64,000 bases of DNA, taken from assembly GCA_019802505.1 (NCBI GenBank), contig JAFMOC010000517.1:22501-86500 (forward strand), read 5' to 3'. The notes beneath the pieces are model-generated. The model was not told the DNA's origin. It was given only the letters and a program-made list of their open reading frames with translations, and made no database searches. Position 1 is the first letter of the stretch, and each line of letters starts with the position of its first letter. The stretch is from Corydoras sp. C115 (lineage: Eukaryota > Chordata > Actinopteri > Siluriformes > Callichthyidae). A program made the translations under genes and the position numbers. Of the stretch, positions 12,403 to 24,000 are shown one piece after another.

Positions 12403-13168
12403 TCCATCCATCCATCCATTATCTTCCGCTTTATCCTATATTAGGGTCGGGGGGGTTCCCATGCCCATCCAGGGGAGAACGTCTCGGGCGCTGGGCAGAT
12501 ACACCCAGGACATGGCGCCAATCCATCGCTGGGCACACACTCACTCACACACACACACACTCTATATGGGGCAATTTTTGGAAGAATTCAATTGACCTTA
12601 ATCCATGTTTTTGGACTGTGGGAGGAAACCGGAGAACCCGGAGGAAACCCACGCAGACACGGGGAGAACATGGAAACTGCACCTAGATTGGGATTCGAAC
12701 CAAGAATCCCTAGAGCTGAGAGGAGAACATGCTAACTACTAAGTCACCTTGCCACCCCATATATATATATATATATACATATACACACACACACACACAT
12801 ATATACATTCATTCATTCATTATCTCCCGCCTTTATCCTATATTAGGGTTGCGGGGGGCGGGGGGAGGGGTTTCCCATGCCCATCCAGGGGAGAACGTTT
12901 CGGGCGCTGGGCAGATACACCCAGGACAGGGCGCCAATCTATCGCTGTGCACACACTCACTCACACAGACACACTCTATATGGGGCAATTTAGAGAACTC
13001 AATAGACTTGATCCATGTTTTTGGACTGTGGGAGGAAACCGGAGAACCCGGAGGAAACCCACGCGGACACGGGGAGAACATGGAAACTCCACCCAGATGG
13101 GGATTCGAACCGGGAATCCCTAGTGCTGAGAGGAGAACATGCTAAACACTAAGCCACCATGCCATCCC
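12403..13168 (-). mobile_element. Two V-SINE copies in reverse orientation separated by (TA)n
   Basis: 12403-12757 (GCGGAAG-type tail, (CATC)n) and 12806-13168 (GCGGGAG-type tail). Between them (TA)n and (AC)n at 12758-12806; another (TA)n follows at 13169-13186. Confidence 0.88.
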
Positions 13169-13226
13169 ATATATATATATATATATGTGATGTGTAAATG
13201 TTTTAAACAGTAGTAATAGGAATAAC

Positions 13227-13470
13227 GGGCAGCACTGGTGATTCCCGGTTCGAATCCTAATCTGGTTGGAGTTTCCATGTTCTTTGTGTCCGTGTGGGAT
13301 TCCTCCGGGTTCCCCGGGTTCCACAGTTCAAAAACATGGATTCAAAGTCAATTGAATGCTCTAAATTGCCCCATATAGTCTGTGTGAGGGACATTGTCCC
13401 ATAGATGGGCATAGTTAACCCCCCCGCCCCCACGACCCTAGTACAGGATTAAGCTAAAGATAATAAATGA
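13227..13470 (+). mobile_element. Degenerate V-SINE copy
   Basis: Head and body heavily diverged and deleted (gggcagcactggtgattccc to aataaatgaatgaata); older than its neighbours. Confidence 0.7.
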
Positions 13471-13689
13471 ATGAATAATAGGAATATCATTGTAAGTCAT
13501 GTGATCGGAGGAGCAAAATATGTAGCGCCACCAGAAAAAGTCATTGATGTGAAAGCAGGACGAGGAAAAGGAAAGCTAGTTGTGAAAGTAGAAGTAGCAG
13601 ACGCAGCAGGATTAGTAATAGTAACATTAGCAGCGGCATGTGTGCACCGCATAGAAGCTCCGTTGGCATAATTTGTTTATTACATAAAC

Positions 13690-16480
13690 ATAGCCTCCCG
13701 CATTTCTCATGGCATCTAAGCAGCTCGGGATTTCATGGCTTACTAATGGAGTGCGGCCCGTCATCAGCGATGCTCGGCTCTCGGCAGCCATTTAAAACAG
13801 GTTTTCATAAAGCAGGGACTGAACCTGCACTCAGCCTCCTGCCTGTGTCTTCAGAGGTAGGCTCACGTCTTCGGGTGGGTCTTCTATTACAGCAGACACA
13901 GATCAGGGTTTCACACCAAGCCGTTGACCAGGCCAAAACCATGGATCAAGTCAAATGAATTCTCCAAAAAATTGCCCCATATAGAGTGTGTCTGTGTGAG
14001 TGAGTGTGTGCCCAGCGATGGATTGGTGCCCTGTCCTGGGTGTATCTGCCCAGCGCCCGAAACGTTCTCCCCTGGATGGGCATGGGGAACCCCATCGCGA
14101 CCCTAATAGAGGATAAAGCGGGAGATAATGAATGAATGAGTCTAAAACCATGGATCAAGTCAATTCTCCAAATTGCCCCATATGAATTCTGAATTCTCCA
14201 AATTGCCCCATATAGATTTTTTTTTAACCAAATTTTTTCCCACATTTCTCATGGCATTTAAGCAGCTCGGGATTTCATGGCTTACTAATGGTCTTCGGGT
14301 GGGTCTTCTATTACAGCAGGTACAAATCAGGCTTTTCTCCCCTGATTCATGCTCTAAATTGCCCCATATAGTCTGTGTGAGTGAGTATATCACCCAGCGA
14401 TAGATTGGTGCTCTGTCCTGGGTGGCTTAGTGGTTAGCACGTTCGCCTCATCTGGGTGGAGTTTCCATGTTCTCCCCGTGTCCGTGTGGGTTTCCTCTGG
14501 GTTCTCCGGTTTCCTCCCACAGTCCAAATCCATGGATCAAGTCAATTGAATTCTCCAAAAAATTGCCCCATATAGAGTGTGTCTGTGTTAGTGTGTGCCC
14601 AGCGATGGATTGGCGCCCTGTCCTGGGTGTATCTGCCCAGCGCCCGAAACGTTCTCCCCTGGATGGGCATGGGGAACCCCCCCGCGACCCTAATAGAGGA
14701 TAAAGCGGGAGATAATGAATGAATGAGCCCAAAACCATGGATCAAGTCAACTGAATTCTCCAAATTGCCCCATATAGATTTTTTTTTTACCAAATTTTTT
14801 CCCGCATTTCTCATGGCATTTAAGCAGCTCGGGATTTTATGGCTTACCAATGGTCTTCGGGTGGGTCTTCTATTACAGCAGGCACAAATCAGGGTTTTCT
14901 CCCCTGATTCATGCTCTAAATTGCCCCATATAGTCTGTGTGAGTGAGTATATCACCCGGTGATAGATTGGTGCTCTGTCCTGGGTGGCTTAGTGGTTAGC
15001 ACGTTCGCCTCATCTGGGTGGAGTTTCCATGTTCTCCCCGTGTCCGTGTGGGTTTCCTCTGGGTTCTCTGGTTTCCTCCCACAGTCCAAAACCATGGATT
15101 AAGTCAATTGAATTCTCAAAATTGCCCCATATAGAGTGTGTGTGTGAGTGAGTGTGTGCCCAGCGATGGATTGGCGCCCTGTCCTGGGTGTATCTGCCCA
15201 GCGCCCGAAACGTTCTCCCCTGGATGGGCATGGGGAACCCCACCGCGACCATAACTGATCACGTCTTCGGGTGGGTCTTCTATTACAGCAGGCACAGATC
15301 AGGGTTTGACACCAAGCCTTTGACTGGGGTTTTCTCCCCTGATTCATGCTCTAAATTGCCCCATATAGTCTGTGTGAGTGAGTATATAACCCAGCGATAG
15401 ATTGGTGCTCTGTCCTGGGTGGCTTAGTGGTTAGCACGTTCGCCTCATCTGGGTGGAGTTTCCATGTTCTCCCCGTGTCCGTGTGGGTTTCCTCTGGGTT
15501 CTCCGGTTTCCTCCCACAGTCCAAATCCATGGATCAAGTCAATTGAATTCTCCAAAAAATTGCCCCATATAGAGTGTGTCTGTGTTAGTGTGTGCCCAGC
15601 GATGGATTGGCGTCCTGTCCTGGGTGTATCTGCCCAGCGCCCGAAACATTCTCCCCTGGATGGGCATTGGGAACCCCCCCGCGACCCTAATAGAGGATAA
15701 AGCGGGAGATAATGAATGATTGAGTCCAAAACCATGGATCAAGTCAACTGAATTCTCCAAATTGCCCCATATAGATTTTTTTTTATCAAATTTTTTCCCA
15801 CACGTTTCTCATGGCATTTAAGCAGCTCGGGATTTCATGGCTTACTAATGGAGTGCGGCCTGTCATCAGATTGACCGGGGTTTTCTCCCCTGATTCATGC
15901 TCTAAATTGCCCCATATAGTCTGTGTGAGTGAGTATATCACCCAGCGATAGATTGGTGCTCTGTCCTGGGTGGCTTAGTGGTTAGCTCGTTCGCCTCATC
16001 TGGGTGGAGTTTCCATGTTCTCCCCGTGTCCGTGTGGGCTTCCTCTGGGTTCTCTGGTTTCCTCCCACAGTCCAAAACCATGGATTAAGTCAATTGAACT
16101 TGACCCTAATAGAGGATAAAGCGGGAGATAATGAATGAATGAGTCCAAAACCATGGATCAAGTCAATTCTCCATATTGCCCCATATGAATTCTGAATTCT
16201 CCAAATTGCCCCATATAGATTTTTTCCCACATTTCTCACGGCATTTAAGCAGCTCGGGATTTCATGGCTTACTAATGGAGTGCGGCCCGTCATCAGCGAT
16301 GCTCGGCTCTCGGCAGCCATTTGAAGCAGGTTTTCATAAAGCAGGGACTGAACCTGCACTCAGCCTCCTGCCTGTGTCTTCAGAGGTAGGCTCACGTCTT
16401 CGGGTGGGTCTTCTATTACAGCAGACACAGATCAGGGTTTCACACCAAGCCGTTGACCAGGGTTTTCTCCCCTGATTCAT
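13690..16480 (+). repeat. Higher-order tandem array: single-copy block plus V-SINE pieces
   Basis: About five to six units of 300-550 bp, each combining three blocks: (a) a non-SINE block containing tttaagcagctcgggat and tcttcgggtgggtcttctat, starting near 13690, 14235, 14803, 15265 (partial), 15808 and 16230; (b) an odd V-SINE variant with agtgagtatatcacccagcg; (c) a normal V-SINE 3' half. The first and last units carry the long version of block (a) with gctcggctctcggcagcc; the middle units have internal deletions of it. Confidence 0.85.
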
Positions 16481-16756
16481 CACACCCCTGGGAGCTGGGA
16501 GACACCTGTTGTGTAGTGAAAGGCAGGGGGGAGGAGCCCACACTGCTCTCCCAGGCCAAGTTCACCATCCAGGCTCAGGACATTTGGTTTTCATTTCATG
16601 ACTTCAACTTGTTGATAACACTTCCTCCACAAAGCACAAACAGATGGGACAGATTCGGCTCCGACACGGCGGGCCCACCAAGCCGGTCATCATTTCGATT
16701 CAGATCAGTGCGGGAGGGGACTGGAAATTCAATTTGGGTAGTAATTCTGTGTTGGG

Positions 16757-17537
16757 CGGCACGGTGGCTTAGTGGTTAGAACGTTCTCCTCTCAGCGCAA
16801 GTTTGAATCCTAATCTGGGTGGAGTTTCCATGTTCTCCCCGTGTCCGTGTGGGTTTCCTCTGGTTTCCAAATTGCCCCATTTGCATACATTTACATTGGG
16901 TCATTTAGCAGATGCTTTTATCCAAAGCGACTTACAAGGTGAGCACAGGGTTCATCTCAACATCTCTGGATCAATGAGGGTTGAGGGTCTTGCTCAAGGA
17001 CCCACATTGGTAACTTCAGTGGACCTGGGATTTGAACCCCCAACCTTCAGATTGATAGTCCAATGCCCTGACCACTGAGCTACCACTCCCCAATATAGAG
17101 TGTGTTTGTGTGGGATTCCTCCAGGTTTCCTTCCACAGTCCAAAAACATCGATGCAAGATAAATTGAATGCTCTAAATTGCCCCATATAGAGTGTGTCTA
17201 TGTGAGTGTGTACCCAGCAATAGATTGGTGCCCTTTCCTGGGCGGCACAGTGGCCTCATCTGGGTGGAGTTTCCATGTTCTCCCCGTGTCCGCGTGGGTT
17301 TCCTCCGGGTTCTCCGGTTTCCTCCCACTGTCCAAAACCATGGATCAAGTCAATTGAATTCTCCAAATTGCCCCATATAGAGTGTGTTTGTGTGAGTGAG
17401 TGAGTATGTGCCCAGCAATAGATTGGCGCCCTGTCCTGAGTGTATCTGCCCAGCACCCGAAACGTTCTTCCCTGGATGGGCATGGGGAACCCCCCCGCGA
17501 CCCTAATAGAGGATAAAGCAGAAGATAATGGATGTAT
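16757..17537 (+). mobile_element. V-SINE copies interrupted by another SINE
   Basis: V-SINE head and core at 16757-16885, interrupted by the L2-tailed SINE at about 16882-17088, V-SINE sequence resuming with atatagagtgtg at about 17090-17237, then another copy at 17238-17537 missing most of its head. This gives a relative age order: the V-SINE is older than the inserted SINE. Confidence 0.82.
16882..17088 (-). mobile_element. tRNA-SINE with L2-type stem-loop tail, nested in V-SINE
   Basis: Reading on the minus strand: tRNA-like head (tagctcagtggtcagggc, B box gggttcaaatccc), body with tcaaccctcattgatcc, and tail gtcgctttggataaaagcat with tgtaaatgta at the end. The tail forms a short stem with a GGATA loop, as described for fish L2-clade LINEs and their SINE partners (UnaL2/UnaSINE1 type), which supports mobilisation by an L2 LINE. 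Confidence 0.85.
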
Positions 17538-17551
17538 GGATTATTACGTTA

Positions 17552-17861
17552 TGGGCGGCATGGTGGTTTAGTGGTTAGTATGTTCTCCTCTCAGCGCTAG
17601 GGATTCCCAGTTCGAATCCCAATCTGGGTGGAGTTTCCATGTTCCCCCCGTGTCCGTGTGGGTTTCCTCCGGGTTCTCCGGTTTCCTCCCACAGTCCAAA
17701 ACCATGGATCAATTCGATTGAGTTTTCCAAATTGCCCCATATAGAGTGTGTATGTCTGTGTGAGTGAGTGTGTACCCAGCGATAGATTGGCGTCGTGTGT
17801 GGGGAACCCCCCCCCGCGACCCTAATATAGGATAAAGCGGAAGATAATGGATGGATGGATT
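17552..17861 (+). mobile_element. V-SINE immediately upstream of tgfb3 exon 2
   Basis: Head gggcggcatggtggtttag to tail gcggaagataatggatgg; body shortened between ggcgtcgtgtg and gggaacccc. It ends about 58 bp before exon 2, so the branch point and pyrimidine tract lie in the short remaining single-copy stretch. Confidence 0.87.
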
Positions 17862-17919
17862 CTGTGTTCAACATGATGGGATGCAGCAACCGATAGATCT
17901 TTGCTTCTTTTCCTTGCAG

Positions 17920-18083
17920 ATGATCTGCCCTACTGTCCCAAAGGAGTCACGTCGAAAGTGTTCCGCTTCAACGTCTCGTCTATGGAGAAGAACTCCACCA
18001 ACCTGTTCAGAGCAGAATTCCGAGCGCTCCGGGTGCCGAACTCCAGCGCCCACAGAAATGAACAGCGCATTGAACTCTATCAG
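17920..18083 (+). CDS. tgfb3: tgfb3 exon 2 (LAP arm domain)
   Basis: 164 nt. The acceptor is a pyrimidine-rich tract ending ttgcag at 17919; the donor gtcaga starts at 18084. The first two bases complete a codon from the missing exon 1. The translation reads DLPYCPKG, then KVFRFNVSSMEKNSTNLF, then EQRIELYQ, closely matching the TGF-beta-3 LAP. Sequons NVS and NST match the two known N-glycosylation positions of this region; a further NSS sequon (Asn codon 18039-18041) lies where human TGF-beta-3 has NPS. The cysteine in CPKG is conserved. A V-SINE ends only about 58 bp upstream of the exon. Confidence 0.95.
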
Positions 18084-21000
18084 GTCAGAGCTCTCGCAAT
18101 TCAACTCGCTAAAGTGGACCGTGCTTGGGAGGAGGGATGAGGCATGACGGGCGTGCTGTTGTAGAGATGATCTACAGTGGGTGGTGTGATGTGAACTATT
18201 ACCAGCCTGAAGTTCATCATTTCCTGATGATTGCACATCACCATAGCACATTATTGCGCTAGAAGTTGCCAAGAGTTACACATTTTTCTCTTTGTTTCAG
18301 ACCAGTACGTAATTTTCATCCATTTTCACTCACATCTGATGATGTGGAACATCCACGTACAACGTTACATTTGTTTCGCAGCAGCAATAAAATGGGTTTT
18401 TTGGAACGCGCCGTGTTGAAAGCTCACAGCTACAGCATTACGTGAGAACATTCTGGTTTCCTTCGTAACCAGAATATCAACAAGGCTGCGTTTTAGGGAA
18501 TCTGCTGATCAAGTATGGAAGCAGTTCTCCCAACCGAATCGCTAAATCAATATTAAACTATTTAAATCAACGGCACTACAAAATGTTTGGCTCCACAATT
18601 ATTTAAAATGCGTTAAGTCTCAGTAAACAGTTTCTTAGTATATATATATATATATATATATATATTTAAAATATAGTTATATTTTGGCGGCACGGTGGCT
18701 TAGTGGATAACACGTTCTCCTCTCAGCACTAGGGATTCCTGGTTCGAATCCCCATCTGGGTGGAGTTTCCGTGTTCTCCCCGTGGCTGCGTGGGTTTCCT
18801 CCGGGTTCTTCGGTTTCCTCCCACAGTCCAAAAACATGGATCAAGTCAATTGAATTCTCAAAATTGCCCCATATAGAGTGTGTCTGTGTGAGTGAGTGTG
18901 TGTCCAGTGATAGATTGGCGCCCTGTCCTGGGTCTATCTGCCCAGCACCCGAAACGTTCTTCCCTGGATGGGCATGGAGAACCCCCCCACGACCCTAATA
19001 GAGGATAAAGCGGAAGATAATGTATGAATGAAAAACATATTTATATTTTGGCGGCACGGTGGCTTAGTGGTTAGCATGTTCTCCTCTCAGCTTTAGGGAT
19101 TCCCGGTTCGAATCCCCATCTGGGTGGAGTTTCCGTGTTCTCCCCGTGTCCGTGTGGGTTTCCTCTGGGTTCTCCGGTTTCCTCCCACAGTCCAAAAACA
19201 TGGATCAAGTCAATTGAATTCTCCAAATTGCCCCATATAGAGTGTGTCTGTGTGAGTGAGTGTGTGCCCAGCGATGGATTGGCGCCCTGTCCTGGGTGTA
19301 TCTGCCCAGCGCCCGAGACGTTCTCCCCTGGATGGGCATGGGGAACCCCCCCGCGACCCTAATAGAGGATAAAGTGGAAGATAATGGATGGATGTTTAGA
19401 TTTGATTGGTGTTCTGTTCAGTATTGAGAATCCTCCACCATTCTTATAATGCTTTCTGTATTGCTGGGCATTTAAAACGTAGCTAACAGTGAAGCTGTGT
19501 TGAATGAACGCTCGATTAAAAGCTGCTGCGCTGTGTGCAGGTGCAGACACTCACTCAGGAGGCAGGAGGAATTTTCCTGAGCTTCTGGCTGCCATTTATT
19601 TCCACTGCAGCTTTCAGCGAACTTTCAGAACTCAACTGAACAGAAAAACTGAAGGAAAGGATTCTGGCAGCTTTAGTTCCATTTCTTGTTACAGTTTAAA
19701 TCTCTTTCTTGCGAGCTTTGCCGCCATCTTTCTTATCACACTGTTATTATACGATACGGGCGGCATATTATACGGGTGGTTAGCATCTTCTCCTCTCAGC
19801 TCTAGGGATTCCCGGTTCGAATCCCAATCTGGTGGAGTTTCCATGTTCTCCCCGTGTCTGCGTGGGTTTCTTCCGGGTTCTCCGGTTTCCTCCCACAGTC
19901 CAAAAACATGAATCAAGTCAATTGAATTCTCCAAATTGCCCCATATAGAGTGTATTTGTGTGTGTGAGTGTGTGCCCAGTGATAGATTGGTGCCCTGTCC
20001 TGGGTGTATCTGCCCAGCGCCCGAAACGTTCTCCCCTGGATGGGCATGGGGAACCCCCCCGCGACCCTAATATAGGATAAAGCAGAAGATAATGGGTAGG
20101 TTACATTATGGGGGTGGCACGGTTGCTTAGTGGTTAGCATGTTCTCCTTTCAGTGCTGGGGATTCCAGGTACGAATCCCAATCTTGGTGGAGTTTCCATG
20201 TTCTCCCCGTGTCTGCGTGGGTTTCCTCCGGGTTCTCCGGTTTCCTCCCACAGTCCAAAAACATGGATCAAGTCAATTGAATTCTCCAAATTGCCCCATA
20301 TAGAGTGTGTTTGTGTGAGTGAGTGTGTGTCCAGCGATAGATTGGCGCCCTGTCCTGGGTGTATCTGCCCAGCGAACCGAAACGTTCTCCCCTGGATGGG
20401 CATGGGGAACCCACCCGCGACCCTAATAGAGGATAAAGTGGAAGATAATGGATGGATAGATGGATGAATGGATTACATTATGGGGGCGGCACGGTGGCTC
20501 AGTGGTTGGCATGTTCTTCTCTCAGCGCTAGGGATTCCCGGTTCGAATACCAATCTGGGTGTTCTCCCCGTGTCTGTGTGGGTTTCCTCCGGGTTCTCCG
20601 GTTTCCTCCCACAGTCCAAAAATATGGATCAAGTCAATTGAGTTCTTCAAATTGCCCCATATACAGTGTGTTTGTGTGAGTGAGTGTGTGTCCAGCGATA
20701 GATTGGCGCCCTGTCCTGGGTCTATCTGCCCAGCGCCTGAGACGTTCTCCCCTGGATGGGCATGGGGAACCCCACCGCGACCCTAATAAAGGATAAAGCG
20801 GAAGATAATGAGTAGGTTACATTATGGGGGTGGCACGGTTGCTTTGTGGTTAGCATGTTTTCCTTTCAGTGCTGGGGATTCCAGGTACGAATCCCAATCT
20901 TGGTGGAGTTTCCATGTTCTCCCCGTGTCCATGTGGGTTTCCTCCGGGTTCTCCGGTTTCCTCCCACAGTCCAAAAACATGGATCAAGTCAATTGAGTTC

Positions 21001-24000
21001 TTCAAATTGCCCCATATAGAGTGTGTCTGTTTGTGAGTGAGTGTGTGTCCAGCGATAGATTGGCACCCTGTCCTGGGTGTATCTTCCCAGCGAACCGAAA
21101 CGTTCTCCCCTGGATGGGCATGGGGAACCCCCCCGCGACCCTAATAGAGGATAAAGTGGAAGATAATGGATGGATAGATGGATGGATGGATTACATTATG
21201 GGGGCGGCACGGTGGCTCAGTGGTTGGCATGTTCTTCTCTCAGCGCTAGGGATTCCCGGTTCGAATACCAATCTGGGTGTTCTCCCCGTGTCTGTGTGGG
21301 TTTCCTCCGGGTTCTCCGGTTTCCTCCCACAGTCCAAAAACATGGATCAAGTTCAGTTGAGTTCTTCAAATTGCCCCATATACAGTGTGTTTGTGTGAGT
21401 GAGTGTGTGTCCAGCGATAGATTGGCGCCCTGTCCTGGGTGTATCTGCCCAGCGCCTGAAACGTTCTCCCCTGGATGGGCATGGGGAACACCACCGCGAC
21501 CCTAATAGAGGATAAAGCGGAAGATAATGAGTAGGTTACATTATGGGGGTGGCACGGTGGCTTAGTGCTTAGCATGTTCTCCTCTCAGTGCTGGAGATTC
21601 CAGGTACGAATCCCAATCTTGGTGGAGTTTCCATGTTCTCAATGTGTCTGCATGGGTTTCCTCCGGGTTCTCCGGTTTCCTCCCACAGTCCAAAAATATG
21701 GATCAAGTCAATTGAGTTCTTCAAATTGCCCCATATAGAGTGTGTGTGTGTGAGTGAGTGTGTGCCCAGTGATAGATTGGCGCCCTGTCCTGGGTGTATC
21801 TGTCCAGCGCCCGAGACGTTCTCCCCTGGATGGGTATGGGGAACCCCACTGCGACCCTAATAGAGGATAAAGTGGAAGATAATGGATGGATGGATTACAT
21901 TATAAAGGCGGCACAGTGGTTTAGTGGTTAGCACGTTCTCCTCTCAGCACTAGGGATTCCCGATTCGAATACCAATCTAGGTGTTCTCCCCGTGTCCGCA
22001 TGGGTTTCCTCCGGGTTCTCCGGTTTCCTCCCACAGTCCAAAAACATGGATCAAGGTCAATTGAATTCTTCAAATTGCACCATATAGAGTATGTGTGTTG
22101 CCCTGGGTGTATCTGCCCAGCGCCCGAAACGTTCTCCCTTGGATGGGCATTGGGAACCCCCCCACCCCCCTCCCCGCGACCCTAATATAGGATAAAGCGG
22201 AAGATAATGAATGGATGGATGGATTGATGGAGTCATTTCCATAACTAATTATTAAGATTAAAAAAGTCTGATGTCATGAAGTCCTGAAGCTATAGATCAG
22301 ACTGTAAGGATGAGTCCAGTCCAAACGGACATTAAAGGCTAAAACATTTCAAACCTACTGTACCTCCACCATTGTTGAAATATTTCGCATTACTCCTTAA
22401 TTCTCACAATCTTCTTAAAAGTCTTTGGATTGGATCCATGTGCAGATCTGAAGTGGAGTACATGCCGAAGGTATTCAACCTGCTCTGTGAGCTGACAGAC
22501 GTTTTAAAAATAAACACGGGCCACTTATCTTCTAATAACACACTGAACGCTAGCTGGCAAATACTTCAGCATGTTTTTACCCTGTGTGCATCGGCGCCTC
22601 TTGCAGGCAGTTTGCCATCTCAAGGCTTTTTTACATTTACAAAGCTGTTGAGTAAAAAAACACATGCGAAACAGCCTCATTCATCCGTTATCTTCCGCTT
22701 CATCCTCTGCTAGGGTCGTGGGGGGGGGGGGGTTCTCTATGTCCATCCTGGGCAGATACACCAAGGACAGGGCGTCAATCTATCGCTGTCACACAGACAC
22801 ACTATATAGGGGCAATTTAAGGGCATTCCAATTCACCTTGAATCCCTGTTTTTTGAACTGTGGGAGGAAACTGTGGGACCTGGAGAACACGGACATGAGG
22901 AGAACATGATTTGAGACAATGCACTAATGTAAAAACTGCTCGCATCTCATTATCTTCCACTTAATTCTTTACTAGGGTCATGTGGTGGGGGGGGGGTTCC
23001 CCATGCCCATCCAGGGGGAAAGTTTCGGGCGATGGGCAGATACACCCAGGACAGGGCGCCAATCTATCCCTGAACACACTTAGTCACACAGACACACTCT
23101 ATAGGGGCAATTTAAGTGCATCCAATTCACCTTGAATCCCTGTTTTTGGACTCTGGGAGGAAACTGTGGGACCTGGAGAACACGGACACAGGGAGAACAT
23201 GCTTTTTTTTTTAGGGCGCTGGGCAGATACACCCAGGACAGGGCAACAAGCTATTGCCGTGCACACACTCTCACACAGACACACTATATAGGGGCAATTT
23301 AGCTAAATGAAGAACATCTTATTCACCTTGAATCCATGTTTTTGGAAATGTGGGAGGAAACCGGAGAAAACCCACACAGACACACTATATAGAGGCAATT
23401 TAGCTAAATGAAGAACAACTAATTCACCTTGAATCCATGTTTTTGGACTGTGGGAGGAAACTGTGGGACCTGGAGAACACAGACACGGGGAGAACATGCT
23501 TTGAGACAATGCACTATTGTAAAAACTGCTATTTAAATCAATCGCATCTCATTATCTTCCACTTAATTCTTTACTAGGGTCATGTGGTGGGGGGGCAGTT
23601 CCCCATGCCCATCCAGGGGGGAAAGTTTCGGGTGATGGGCAGAAACACCCAGGACAGGGCGCCAATCTATTCTAATCTATTGCTGTGCACACACACTCTC
23701 ACACAGACACACTCTATAGGGGCAATTTAGCTAAATTAAGAACATCTTATTCACCTTGAATTCATGTTTTTGAAAATGTGGGACTATCAATCTGAAGGTT
23801 GTGGGTTCAAATCCCAGGTCCACTGAAGTATCTGCCCAGCGCCCGAGACGTTCTTCTCTGGATGGGCATGGAGAACCCCCCCCACGACCCTAATAGAGGA
23901 TAAAGCGGAAGATAATGAATGGAAATACGGAAGGGGCGGCACGGTGGCTTAGTGGTTAGCATGTCTGTGTGAAGTTTCCATGTTCTCCCCGTGTCCGTGT

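Noticed and set aside
1..17919. Exon 1 of tgfb3 within the window
   Set aside because: I looked for a signal peptide followed by the LAP start (CTTLDFGHIKKKR-like) in single-copy stretches and found none; it should be upstream.
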